28,009 bases of DNA from Pigoraptor chileana (taxonomy: Eukaryota; Opisthokonta; Filasterea): positions 1-28,009 of the forward strand of contig CALSCR010002510.1 of assembly GCA_943704495.1 (NCBI GenBank), read 5' to 3'. The first letter of the stretch is position 1, and every line of letters starts with the position of its first letter. The translations under genes were made by a program, and so were the position numbers. The notes beneath the pieces were generated by a model. It ran no database searches and was not told the origin of the DNA. It saw only the letters and a program-made list of their open reading frames with translations. Below are positions 11,665-20,930 of this stretch, piece after piece.

Positions 11665-13135
11665 CTGCACAGCTGCCAGTGTGTGATTCCACACTGTACA
11701 CGGTGTGTGCAAATGTCAGCCGGGTCAGCCGGCACGCGCCAACCATTCGGCTGTGCCGTGTGAGTGTGAATGTATGCCGTTTGGTCACACATTGTGCCGG
11801 TTCGAGCCACACACTGGCAGTTTCCGTGTCAGGTTGTGCGTGTGCCACTATAGAGTGCCCGCTGTGTGAGGGGCGGCCGCCAGTCACGGGCGGAAGTCAC
11901 CAGCGGTCACTTAGCCGGGTGTGTGAGAATTCATCGCGAGGTAACCGCTCTATTGTACACGCATGCCCTCATTAAGGCATTAATTAGTCTAATGCCCATA
12001 TTAAGACATTTCGATAATCTATATGAGGCTTATATGGATTTCATATGTCTTTAAATGGTATGTCACCCGCTTGCTTCACACGGAAGTTTCGCACCCCCAC
12101 CAATTTCTCGGTCAGTTGATACCAGATCGTGACACGACGGCGAGAGACCACTACGGCTTCCAAACGGTGACGCTTTAGAACGCTGAGCGCCAACAGTCTC
12201 GCGGTCAGCACGCCATGCCACTGCCCCGACAACGGCTCAGATTTGCACACACACACACACCTTACTGTGCCGATCATATGGTACAACGTAAATTTTCCGC
12301 GGCCCGCGCCGAGTGCCGATACGCAAGGCGGTACCTGAATGTGCCGAGTCCGGGTCGGATTGATGGACACATGGCAGTTCTAACTGTGTTGAGATTTTTT
12401 TTAATATACTGAGACGTTGGTGGCGGCCCTTAGCCAAAGAAGGATTCTTGCGGCGGCGTAGCAGTGCCGGCCGGCAGAACTTGAACGGTGTGTAGAATTC
12501 TTTCTGACCAGCTACAGAGCCCGCTTCCGCGGCCGGCCGTGGCCAGCAGCAGGTTATCAGCCGATTGACAGCTATCGTTTGGACGCCTTGAGTCGCCGAC
12601 CATGCCACAGAGTCAGTTGTACTGTGGCAACTTCGGAGCCCGCCTGGCGGCAGTGTCGGACTGTCGCAGCCGCGGCGCCTTCAGTTTGCGTGGCAGTACA
12701 CTGGCAGAGCAGTGATTCAGAAGCAGTCCAAGTTGACAATGACTACTCATCGAGGAGGTTGAATTCTCGATCGGCGACAATCAGAGTATTGTACAATTGC
12801 AATTAATATATCTGCTTCGCCTTCAGTTGGGGCTTTCACGGCCGCTTGCCGCTCCAGGGTTGATTAATAGGCATCTCGCCGGGACTGCCATTCAGCCAGT
12901 CGACGTGTGAGATGCCGTCGAGCAAAAATAATACTGCGAAGAAAAATGCCAGCTTTATATACCATGTCAGTCCTGTGACAGTGCGATGCGTACGGCCCAA
13001 GTCCTAAGCAGCTGCAGCGGATGGTCTCATAAAAAGTTGAAGTTCCATGACAGTTGTGTATGCTGAGCTTAAGACTTATAAGAATGGCGGCCTGTTGGTA
13101 TACAGGCTCACTCACAAAGCCAGCGTTTGCATTTT
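11665..13135. other. Intergenic region with CGGCA/TGCCG-dense islands
   Basis: No gene seen over nearly 1.5 kb. The CGGCA pentamer or its complement TGCCG occurs four times in about 11690-11950 and about seven times in 12160-12860, well above chance. A short (CA)n lies at 12247-12261, and an 8-base inverted repeat GGCATCTC/GAGATGCC at about 12871-12915. Open frames on either strand are short, low in complexity or unlike proteins. Confidence 0.5.
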
Positions 13136-13397
13136 ATTATTAAGGGGAGTTATCAAATTTGTCGGGTCAGCCCATCCCTGTCCCTCCTTGATCCACTCGA
13201 TTATGCGCCGGTCGTCCTCCATCGTAAAGTGCCGGGAAGGCATTAATATTGCTGCAACGGCTGAATTCGCATTACTTTCCAACAAATATGCGCGTGCTTC
13301 CTCCAAGACCTCCCTGCGTTTGACATTGCCTTTTTGTCGACTGAAGCGCAGAGTCGCATACTGCTCAAAGGCTCTCTTTTGCATTAGCAAACAATTC
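13136..13397 (-). pseudogene. Inverted partial copy of the neighbouring Myb gene
   Basis: Read on the minus strand, this segment matches 14281-14533 of the Myb gene. At protein level it gives EEARAYLLESN against KEVRAYLKETN, and FTMEDDRRI then KEGQGWAD against FTIEDDRRI then KEGKGWAD. DNA similarity begins at GAATTGTTTGCTAATGC (compare GAATTGTATGCTGAAGC), before a two-base frame offset that breaks the frame early in the match. It fades after a CTTAATAA that also occurs in the Myb gene. Only the segment leading into and through the start of the first Myb repeat is present. It is therefore a truncated, frame-disrupted duplicate lying head-to-head with its relative about 0.5 kb away. Divergence is substantial at both DNA and protein level, so it is not recent. 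Confidence 0.75.
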
Positions 13398-13899
13398 CGT
13401 CGGAACGAGCGATGAGAAATTCGTTCTCTTGTTCAAAATCGTGCGTACAATTCGTTCTCTTCGAAACAATACTGTTTCCAGATGAAATTCCCCTTGCTAA
13501 TTGCATCAGAGTGCGAGTCGATTGATGACGCTACGCCGAGAGAGAGCGCACAGATGTCACGCAAAAAAAAAAAGCAGAGCAATAAGAGGCCGTCGATGGC
13601 GTGGTGCATGTTGTCTGTGTACAGTCACGTGCTGTGGGATCAGGGGCGTGTGTACTCGCAAGGCCACAGGCACTACACACACCACACGCACCAACGCTGC
13701 GGTTTGAAGTAACGCCGACATCTCGCGTGTTGTGCCGCCACAATAAATGCGGTTCAATAATAAAAGCATGCAACGGAAGGTGATGCAACTCTCCTCGAGT
13801 CTGACATAGAAGACTGCGGACATTCACTCACTCACAAGCCTAGTTCGTTGCCGACATATCATGATCACGTGATAAACAGCCCCGGCTGATACTGCCGAA
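13398..13899. other. Region between Myb pseudogene and Myb gene
   Basis: No gene seen. It holds two copies of AATTCGTTCTCTT (13418-13430 and 13449-13461), an AATAAA at about 13742, and a TCACGTGA octamer at 13865-13872 directly before the Myb start. It should contain the promoter of the Myb gene. Confidence 0.5.
13865..13872. promoter_or_regulatory. TCACGTGA palindrome upstream of the Myb gene
   Basis: The octamer sits within the longer palindrome ATCACGTGAT, 28 bases before ATG 13900. It is a candidate bHLH or bZIP site; function is inferred from motif and position. Confidence 0.4.
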
Positions 13900-15468
13900 A
13901 TGTCGGGACCGTGTCCAGTCTCACTCAGTGTGTTGTGTATGCACACACTCTCTGGATCTGCATTTCTAGCTCATGTTGTTTTTTCTTTTGCGGGAGTAAA
14001 GATGCCGCATGGTCTGTCGCGAATCGCCGGTCTGTCGCCGGTATTGAATGCGACCGCCGCTGACACTTGGTGTCGCTTTGCGGCGCGCATGGTCTGTGCA
14101 AGGCATGTGCACTCACAATGGAACCAGCAGTTTCCGCTCGCTATTCGCACGCGAAATGCTCCAGATCCACGACAGCAGCCAACGTTGGTGCATGGGCTAC
14201 CCGCCGCTGCGTTTCTTGATCTCAAACGCGCAATAACAACTCGGACAACTATTACTACCAAACATTCTCTTGCTGGTACAGAATTGTATGCTGAAGCGAA
14301 AAAAGCCTATGAGATGTCGACCTACGACTGCACTAAACGAGCACGTGGCGATGCTTTACGTGTGGTCCACGTGCATTCTTTGAAGGAAGTGCGTGCCTAT
14401 TTGAAGGAAACCAATCCGACTTCTGTCGTCGCTGCACTACATTCCCAGCAATTCACCATAGAGGATGATCGGCGCATTATTGGGATGCTCAAGGAGGGAA
14501 AGGGATGGGCTGACATTGGGCGCGCACTTAATAAACCCCCAAAGGGGATATTGAACAGGTATACGACGTCGTTGGACCCGCGACTGCGCCGTGGACCGTT
14601 TACTGCGGAGGAAGACGCCGCCATCCTCGCGCATGTGAGTGAACTCGGAGTGGGAAAGTGGGCTGAATTAGCGGCAAAAATGGGACACACTCGAAGTGGT
14701 ACGACCCTGCAAAAACGGTACACAAACGCACTGCGGCCCGAGATTAAGAAAGGATCGTGGAGTGAAGACGAGCGTCGGCGTCTTCTGGAGGGCATTGTGA
14801 AGCACGCGAGGGACTGGACCGCCGTGGCTGGTCACGTGGGCACGGGGCGGACCCCTTTATATTGTCGCCAATATGCAACTCGCACATTTCATTTCAGCAA
14901 TTATAACAAGACTCGACACATGTATTTTACCCCGGATGAAGACGCGCGCATTTGTATGGCGGTCGAGCGATACGGGCGCACCAATTGGAACAAAGTGGCG
15001 GAAGATGTACCGGGAAGAGGCTGGTTGAGTGTGATGCGTAGGTACGTCTTCATTATCCCAAAGTGGCTGCGAGTTCGGTATTCATCGAATGTCCGTGCGT
15101 CGCTGCGTGCGCTTTTGCGTGGAGATGGCGACGTGGAGAGCAAACTGGCGGCGCAGTTCAAGGACATTGATGCGGCGAAGGGATGGGTTGCACTTGAGCT
15201 CGGGATGGACGATGGGTCGCAGGTGGACTGGGCGCGGGTGAATGGGGCGTCGGGGGCGGAGAGGTCGGCTGCACTGGACGCCGTCGAGAAGGAGATACTG
15301 CCGCGAGTGACGGCGGAGGAGTGGAAGGAGGGAGCGACGGCAGTGTGGGTTCCCGCGTGGCGGTGGGAGCGGCCGATATGCGCGGGAAGGAAAGCGCCGA
15401 TTGCGGCCGTCGCAAACCACCCGTGCGTCCACGGATTCGTTGCTATCAGTGCTGGGGGAGACCATTGA
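13900..15468 (+). CDS. Four-repeat Myb/SANT-domain protein
   Basis: Single open exon of 522 residues. Four Myb/SANT-like repeats can be read: about residues 185-225 (FTIEDDRRIIGMLKEGKGWAD), 230-275 (FTAEEDAAILAH, GKWAELAAKMG), 283-328 (SWSEDERRRLLEGI, RDWTAVAGHVG) and 341-385 (YFTPDEDARICMAV, TNWNKVAEDVPG). The spaced Trp/Phe residues and acidic EED turns are typical of the fold. It is expected to bind DNA; its target is unknown. The C-terminal 130 residues match no domain I know. The start is uncertain: ATG 13900 is the first, while ATG 14002 begins an Arg-containing, acid-poor stretch (MPHGLSRIAGLSPVLNA) that could act as a mitochondrial presequence. A decayed inverted copy of part of the gene lies about 0.5 kb upstream. 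Confidence 0.8.
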   Translation: MSGPCPVSLSVLCMHTLSGSAFLAHVVFSFAGVKMPHGLSRIAGLSPVLNATAADTWCRFAARMVCARHVHSQWNQQFPLAIRTRNAPDPRQQPTLVHGLPAAAFLDLKRAITTRTTITTKHSLAGTELYAEAKKAYEMSTYDCTKRARGDALRVVHVHSLKEVRAYLKETNPTSVVAALHSQQFTIEDDRRIIGMLKEGKGWADIGRALNKPPKGILNRYTTSLDPRLRRGPFTAEEDAAILAHVSELGVGKWAELAAKMGHTRSGTTLQKRYTNALRPEIKKGSWSEDERRRLLEGIVKHARDWTAVAGHVGTGRTPLYCRQYATRTFHFSNYNKTRHMYFTPDEDARICMAVERYGRTNWNKVAEDVPGRGWLSVMRRYVFIIPKWLRVRYSSNVRASLRALLRGDGDVESKLAAQFKDIDAAKGWVALELGMDDGSQVDWARVNGASGAERSAALDAVEKEILPRVTAEEWKEGATAVWVPAWRWERPICAGRKAPIAAVANHPCVHGFVAISAGGDH

Positions 15469-16401
15469 TCAAGCGCACGTGCCTGCTTCCATCGGATAGC
15501 TAGCCTTGCAGTGTCACGGTCGTGTTGTTGGCCTGCCCGCATATACATAGCATACATCAATTGAGACTGAGGTTGGTTGCCAATGAGTCGGCCATTATCT
15601 CGGAGTGATGGGAGGGATTGGAAGGAACATAAAATGGCATCAGACGCCACTGATTCACTCGTCGTCGATGAGCGCGGTAGTCACTCGCATTATTAAGCCA
15701 CGGGGTCTATTGCATGTATTGAATTACACACACGGAACAAATTTGAGTTCCCAAACATTGATTTTAGAGCTCAAAATGTGTTAAGGAGGCATTTCAAAGC
15801 TACAACTTTTGGTCGCAGACTGTTAGTAGTGGAACTCAGAATTGGTTGGTCGATGTCATTCTTGTGGGGATGGAGTGGTCATCCATTCCTCACTGTTGCG
15901 TGAGCAACTGCGACAGGAAAATTTCTTGAAGCTCGTGTGATTTTTTAAAATTAAATTTCAGACGAGTAAAGGTCTCATGCATCTGGGAGTTCACAAATCG
16001 GAGTGCATTTGGCGGCGTGCGGCAGGTGATACACACCCGACAAACAACTAAAGCTCCACTGTTAGGGCAGCCGCTGTCGCCGATGCATCCTCACCAGGCT
16101 GGAATTTTCGTAACAATAAATACATTAGGGAAACAATACAGAAGATCAAGCGTAAAATTTGTGGAAAGAAGTGTCCGGAGCTTCTTGCTCGATAATGGAA
16201 GAGTCAGACATTATGAATTAGTTTTAGGTTACAAAACGGAGACTTCATACACCTCCCACCCGTCAGATTAACAGTTGTCCCTGACTGCGTTGAGAAGCAG
16301 CAGGTCAGCGACAGTACTAAAATAGAATAGTTCGTCTCACAACATGCACAATTCCGCGACAGTTTGGCACTCGTTTTATGATTCGGCGAAAGATAAACGC
16401 G
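15469..16401. other. Intergenic region, locally AT-rich
   Basis: No supported gene. Roughly 15700-16270 is richer in A and T than its surroundings and has an 84-codon open frame at 16017-16271 with no recognisable motif. An AATAAA lies near 16115. No terminal repeats or target duplications were found that would mark it as a mobile element. Confidence 0.4.
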
Positions 16402-16475
16402 AAGTCAATAACTCAGTGGTAAAGAGTATAATTGTGAGGCCGTGGAACCTCGAAGGTTCAAGTCAAGCAACCCGC
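16402..16475 (+). other. tRNA-like sequence with A- and B-box motifs
   Basis: TAACTCAGTGGTAAAGAG from 16409 resembles a tRNA A box and D arm (ACTC pairs with GAGT around the loop). GGTTCAAGTC from 16455 resembles a B box, and their 46-base spacing suits a tRNA. The T stem, anticodon stem and acceptor stem pair poorly, so this is at best a degenerate tRNA or tRNA-derived fragment. GAACCT and AGGTTC form a small perfect hairpin inside it. Confidence 0.3.
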
Positions 16476-16508
16476 CAAGCATTGACTTGATTGTCACATG
16501 CCGCAATA

Positions 16509-16931
16509 TTAGCTGTTTGCCAACACATCCTTTCCGGCAGACCTCCTCACTGGTCGTCCCCGCACGCTCTGTGCATACGGGGAATTCGACACTGCCTCAG
16601 GAACTGCACATGAACTGCTCGCCCCACTCAGACGTCGCGAGTCCTCCGCAGCAGCTGTCGCAACAGCGTCACTTCCCTCACGCTCTCCGTACCCGTCGCC
16701 GCTGGCACCGAGTCTCAGAGTGTGTGCGTGGGGGGATGGTCTCAACGACTGCGCATCATCCAAGCGCACAGAAAGCGTGTTGTTCAGTCTGCCGGATGCG
16801 CTTGCGCCGGATGGTGACGTCGCCACGGGTGACAGAATCTCGATCCAGTCTGCGGTGCGTGGACTGTGCGTGTGAGCAAAGGCAGCCCGGGCGACTATGG
16901 CAAGGCCCACAAATGCAGACAGCACCGTCAT
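16509..16931 (-). CDS. Possible small secreted protein, hypothetical
   Basis: Open frame of 140 residues from ATG 16931 on the minus strand. It begins with a signal-peptide-like stretch (MTVLSAFVGLAIVARAAFA), followed by a hydrophilic, Ser/Ala/Arg-rich region without a known domain. The same frame stays open for a further 89 codons upstream but without an ATG, so either ATG 16931 is the start or this is the last exon of a longer gene. No splice partner or TATA box was identified. Coding status is uncertain; the length of open frame in GC-rich DNA could be chance. Confidence 0.3.
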   Translation of the reverse strand: MTVLSAFVGLAIVARAAFAHTHSPRTADWIEILSPVATSPSGASASGRLNNTLSVRLDDAQSLRPSPHAHTLRLGASGDGYGEREGSDAVATAAAEDSRRLSGASSSCAVPEAVSNSPYAQSVRGRPVRRSAGKDVLANS

Positions 16932-17860
16932 GCACGTGACAAACGGCCCCGAGAGCGAGTCACCAACAGGAAGGGATGCGACAATCACGTGACCACCGCG
17001 ATGGTTGGCGGAGATCACATGCCACCGACTGTCACCCCTATTGGCTTCGTCGCTGTCCGGTGACGGTCGCGCGTCCAGCTGTTGTGCACATGCACGTGAC
17101 CAGAGGTTGAGCGGGGCGGGACTGCCGTAAAGTGGCACGTGGTGTGCATTGTTTGCAATTAATCTGTCGCAAAAGTCACCTGACTTGTTAAGGGGCACAG
17201 AAACAGAACGAAGTGGGGAGATTTCAGTCAGTAGTCTGATGTTGCATAAAGTAAGTGACAGCCCATAAGCAGCTCTGTGTGTGTGCGTGTGTGTCTGTGT
17301 GTGCGTGCGGGTGGGTGTGTGCGCGATGCTATCTATCGCGTAACATGTCGTCTGTCCGTGAAGTTACAAAAGGGAGAGCCCGCTGAATAGCTGCGTGAGT
17401 AGACCAAACGGAGCACGGAGAGCATTTTCATGACCACAAAACATACCACAACAGATGCGGATGACAAGCGGAGCAGGAATGCTTATGTTGACAGATAAGC
17501 CGCCATCCGAGGGCTTGTGGTATCGAAAGTGGATGGGCAATGAGGTGGATAACGCACTGAAGTGTTGGGAAGGGAAAAGCAAGAGACAGGGGATGGATTG
17601 GCTTCATAATTGAAAAAAAATCCGTTTTCGCAGAATACGCGCCTCGAAGCCGACGACCTCCCACATCTTCCCTTGGGACTCAGAGATGCGCACGCGCACT
17701 TCACACACTACTGGACAGCAGGATCACACTCAGCACACCGCGCATTCATTTGGTCTGAATTAAACCATATGCACCACACACGGAATACACGCACCACAAC
17801 AAGACTGCAAACTACATGCCGTCATATATCGACTGATATCTGCTGTATAACCAGAGGGAG

Positions 17861-17939
17861 TGCGTGTGAGTGAGTGAGTGAGTGAGTGTGAGTGAGTGAG
17901 TGAGTGAGTGTGTGTGTGTGAGTGTGAGTGTGAGTGTGA

Positions 17940-17974
<35 letters not shown>
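17861..17974. repeat. (GTGA)n/(GT)n compound microsatellite
   Basis: About 80 bases of GAGT/GTGA units interrupted by GTGTGT blocks, followed by a pure GT run of about 30 bases. Confidence 0.95.
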
Positions 17975-17975
<1 letters not shown>

Positions 17976-18447
17976 TCATATGTGTGAGCGTGTTTGCATG
18001 CCTCTGTCTTTACCTCTCCCAATGACACAATGCATGCCGTGTCAATTGTGGCTGCCGTAATGTGATTAAGCACAATCAGTAGCAATAGCACACACTATCA
18101 CTCAAAAGTGCGCATGGTTTCGCTGTTTTCAGATTCCATGCAGTGGGTCCCCTCATTGTTCCGCCCCTTGACGCCATGCTCCCGGGCACAGACTGGTACA
18201 ACTGGTGACACACAGACACACACATGCAAACACACAGACACAGACATAAATAAACATATGCTTACTGCAGTCGAAATGCCATCACAATCCTGCACTTATG
18301 CGTGAGTGGTGATTTTACCACTCGCAGTGCGTATGCGTAATGTCGAGCAAAGTGCGTGCATGTTGGGGGCAAGGCGGTTTTTCAGATGAAATCCACCAAA
18401 ACCAAACCAACTGCAATGTATATTTGCACGAGAACGCAACGCAGGCA

Positions 18448-18471
18448 AGCACGCACGCACGCACGCACGCA
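18448..18471. repeat. (GCAC)n microsatellite
   Basis: Six consecutive GCAC-type tetranucleotides just downstream of the YEATS4 stop codon on the minus strand. Confidence 0.9.
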
Positions 18472-18497
18472 TAGGCAGCCGCTTCAACTTCGAGTCT

Positions 18498-20632
18498 TCA
18501 CGATGCCTGTGCGGCCTCATCCAGCTGCGCACATATTCATAAATATAATGCGTTAGGATGCACTTTGACGCACATGCATACACACATCGGTCTGCAACCC
18601 CTCGCTTCAACATTCACCCCCCGCCCGCCCACATACACACACACACATTACATTCGCATACACCCACGCACGCACCCATATACAGCCATCACGCACACCA
18701 CCACATCCCATTTTCTCTCTCACTCGGCCAACGACTCGATACACAGCACCAATCGCACCGCCATTGCACTTTCCATTCCAGACACTGCACCCCACCCACC
18801 TTTTGAATTTCGTCTCGGAGTGCCCTTGCCTCGTCATCGTAATCCTTGTAAAGGGATCGGAATTTGGTCATTTCCGATTGTATCTTAGTGCGCGCATCGC
18901 CTAGCTTCTGGAGGTGCGCGTTTTCAACGGATGCATCTGTTGTGCGTGCGGTTGCGAATGAAGTGTATGCGTGTGTGAGTGGGCACATCGCGCATAATAT
19001 CGAATTGGCTGATGTAGCAGCACATACACCCACACACACACAAACACACGCGCACACGCACTGACATCGTTGCCATTATAAGTGCGAACACCCACACAAA
19101 CACACCCACACAAACACACACACGCATGCATATGTGACCCCGCACTTATAGCGTCAAGTGGCGCGTTACAAACAGATGTGTAACTCACGGTCTTTTGTGT
19201 GTGTAGGCATCTTTCGGTAAAACGCTACCCGTTGCAGTGCCCTCAGAAACTGCTCGGTGGGGTCGTTGAATATCTGCAAGTCACGCAGTGTGAGAAGCCG
19301 TACCCATAGAGAGAGAGACACACACACAAACACACAAAATACACAAGTACGCGCACTCACAAATGCAAATAAACACACACACACACACACACACAGACCC
19401 ACTGACAAAAACAGGCATGTGCGGCCAATACAATGCAGCAGAAGAAGCAAGCAAAAAAGATCGGAGCTTCCAATAACCCCCTCGGCACTACACACTGCGC
19501 GCTGCCGAGGCCACACACATGGAGTCGCACTCACAATTTCATCGTAATGCTCTACAAAGAGGATCTTTTTCGACACCACAGTGGAGTCTTCTCGCGGATA
19601 CAAGCAAAGAGGATGGTACAGAGTCACCGGCTTCTCAGAGGGATCCATAAAGTGGATCTGCAGAGAATGCGGTGTCACATAAGTTCATAACGTCAGTATC
19701 AACACAAGGCAATGTGCGATGATAGCATTCGTGGTCTATAAAGTCCTTTGCAGCCGAGGGAATAAGTAACAAATGCAACAAAGTATCTATGTAGGCACAC
19801 ATATACCGATGAATTCTAATCACACAGGACATGTATGCAGATATCCACACACACCATCAGATTCAACAAATATAAAAACATGATGTGCAAGCGCAATCCT
19901 TTCAAACAGCACTTGCAGCTCAACAACGCATGCTACTAATTCGTGCAGGGATTGTTCTCTCACCTTGATCACAATCTCGAATTCACCCCAACCAGTCTCA
20001 GACACTTCATAGGGCGGCTGCGAGAGTGCTGTCGGTGGACAATCGCAGCCGAGACGATGCCCGCCAAGTTAGAAGAAAAGAACTTCATTTTTTTGTAATT
20101 GTAATACACGGGACATACTATAACAGAAACAAAACATACATCAAACACACCATAAAATGGGACTTACTTCGCACATTCTCTGCAAAGCTCTCGTGTAATT
20201 GGAACACGACCTGCACCACACATGCCAGATCAAACCTATTAGATGCCAGATAAAAGAGACATTGATATCACATGAACAAGCAACACTCGCAATCACCCAG
20301 CATAATGCTCAGTATAGGGAGTATCGATGACAGTTAACACACCTTTGACACATATGTACTAATGTCCTCGTTGTTGAACCCGCGCACATATACCGTCCAT
20401 CTGTGAGTGTGCTCCGCATCCGCCTGTTTCCCAAGAGATACAGCCAAATTGCCGTATAAAACTTTCTTCTCCACGGTCACACCCTTCAAGAAAAACAGCC
20501 GCAGATTCAAGTGGATGGTGAGTGTGCAAACCGGGGATACGGCACCTCTAGTATGCGGGGAAAATGCACGAGTATCACACATGAGGTGTGTAATCTATGC
20601 CTCACCTTCACTCGCTTATGTGAGCCCTCCAT
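18498..20632 (-). CDS. YEATS4: YEATS-domain chromatin reader (YEATS4/GAS41/Yaf9)
   Basis: Eight exons on the minus strand give 215 residues (human YEATS4 has 227): 20632-20606, 20483-20343, 20210-20168, 20028-19964, 19657-19535, 19273-19189, 18936-18800, 18524-18498. All introns are GT-AG and all phases agree. Exon 1 supplies HKRVK, joined to [12 protein letters not shown], matching the RVKGVT start of the family. The YEATS core follows: [11 protein letters not shown] (34-44), [14 protein letters not shown] (61-65) and ETGWGEFEI (81-89). LHESF and GWGEF form the aromatic acyl-lysine pocket in family members, and the key His, Ser, Phe, Trp and Gly residues are present. After DPTEQF comes a C-terminal charged coiled coil ([18 protein letters not shown] onward) ending [12 protein letters not shown]. 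The protein should read acetylated or crotonylated histone H3 in SWR1/NuA4 (SRCAP/TIP60) complexes in the nucleus. The one-residue match in spacing to the human protein across exons 3 and 4 strongly supports the model. Confidence 0.95.
18630..18677 (-). repeat. GT-rich tract (sense), YEATS4 intron 7
   Basis: CA-rich on the plus strand, therefore GT-rich in the transcript. It lies in the last intron. Confidence 0.85.
19021..19130 (-). repeat. GT-rich tract (sense), YEATS4 intron 6
   Basis: Two CA-rich blocks on the plus strand (19021-19060 and 19088-19130), read as GT repeats in the sense strand of intron 6. Confidence 0.9.
19318..19396 (-). repeat. GT-rich tract (sense), YEATS4 intron 5
   Basis: CA-rich on the plus strand with a pure run at 19373-19395, read as GT repeats in the sense strand of intron 5. 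Confidence 0.9.
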
Positions 20633-20668
20633 TTCCAAATAAACGAGGCTCGATTTGTGGCGGATAAT

Positions 20669-20718
20669 GTGTGTGTGTGTGTGTGTGTATGTGTGTGTGT
20701 GTATGTGTAGGTGTGTGT
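20669..20718. repeat. (GT)n microsatellite upstream of YEATS4
   Basis: (GT)n with two TA/GTAT interruptions, 37 bases upstream of the YEATS4 start codon. In the YEATS4 sense strand it reads (CA)n and is probably in the 5' leader or proximal promoter. Confidence 0.95.
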
Positions 20719-20817
20719 ATTTCTACAGTCTTTTAAAATCGGAACTGGCTCTGTACTCGAACTCGCCGGAGTCGATAATGTCGGCCGGTAGCTTCCAAAA
20801 ATACTCGTCAATTCCAG

Positions 20818-20860
20818 GAATAACCTATTCAGGATATATATTTGACAGAATAACCTATTC
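20818..20860. promoter_or_regulatory. Paired GAATAACCTATTC elements
   Basis: Two identical 13-base copies (20818-20830 and 20848-20860), each a near palindrome with GAATA/TATTC arms, start exactly 30 bases apart, next to a TATA-like run at 20863-20874. They lie about 190-230 bases upstream of YEATS4. A pair of transcription-factor sites is the simplest reading. Confidence 0.4.
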
Positions 20861-20862
20861 CA

Positions 20863-20874
20863 TTTATATATATA
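20863..20874 (-). promoter_or_regulatory. TATA-like sequence upstream of YEATS4
   Basis: TATATATATAAA on the minus strand, about 230 bases before ATG 20632. It is a candidate TATA box, although simple TA repeats can mimic one. Confidence 0.35.
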
Positions 20875-20930
20875 CAATATGCTGCCAAATGTGGAAATAT
20901 GCACAATTCCGCCATTATTTTTCGCAGTTT

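Larger units (their letters stand above)
16932..18497. other. Intergenic region rich in microsatellites
   Basis: Beyond the in-frame extension of the previous entry (to 17198), no gene is seen. It contains a GT-rich tract (about 17275-17325), a (GTGA)n/(GT)n tract (17861-17974), a CA-rich stretch (about 18209-18246) and a (GCAC)n tract (18448-18471). The last part should be the 3' untranslated region of the YEATS4 gene. Confidence 0.6.

Noticed and set aside
11534-11887. A 117-codon open frame on the minus strand upstream of the type I membrane protein
   Set aside because: It covers the TATA box and predicted leader of that gene, and its composition is low-complexity His/Thr/Ser without any motif.
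12237-12608. A 123-codon minus-strand open frame in the CGGCA-rich region
   Set aside because: No recognisable motif, composition follows the GC-rich DNA, and it ends in a CA microsatellite.
14901-15650. A 249-codon open frame on the minus strand
   Set aside because: It lies opposite the last two Myb repeats and the C-terminal part of the four-repeat Myb gene, has no domain signal, and is explained by GC-biased codon positions of the sense gene.
15884-15920. CCVSNCD in plus-strand translation, reminiscent of the start of a THAP zinc finger
   Set aside because: The frame stops within seven codons, no downstream Trp or Cys/His spacing of a THAP domain follows, and no transposase-like frame or terminal repeats are nearby.
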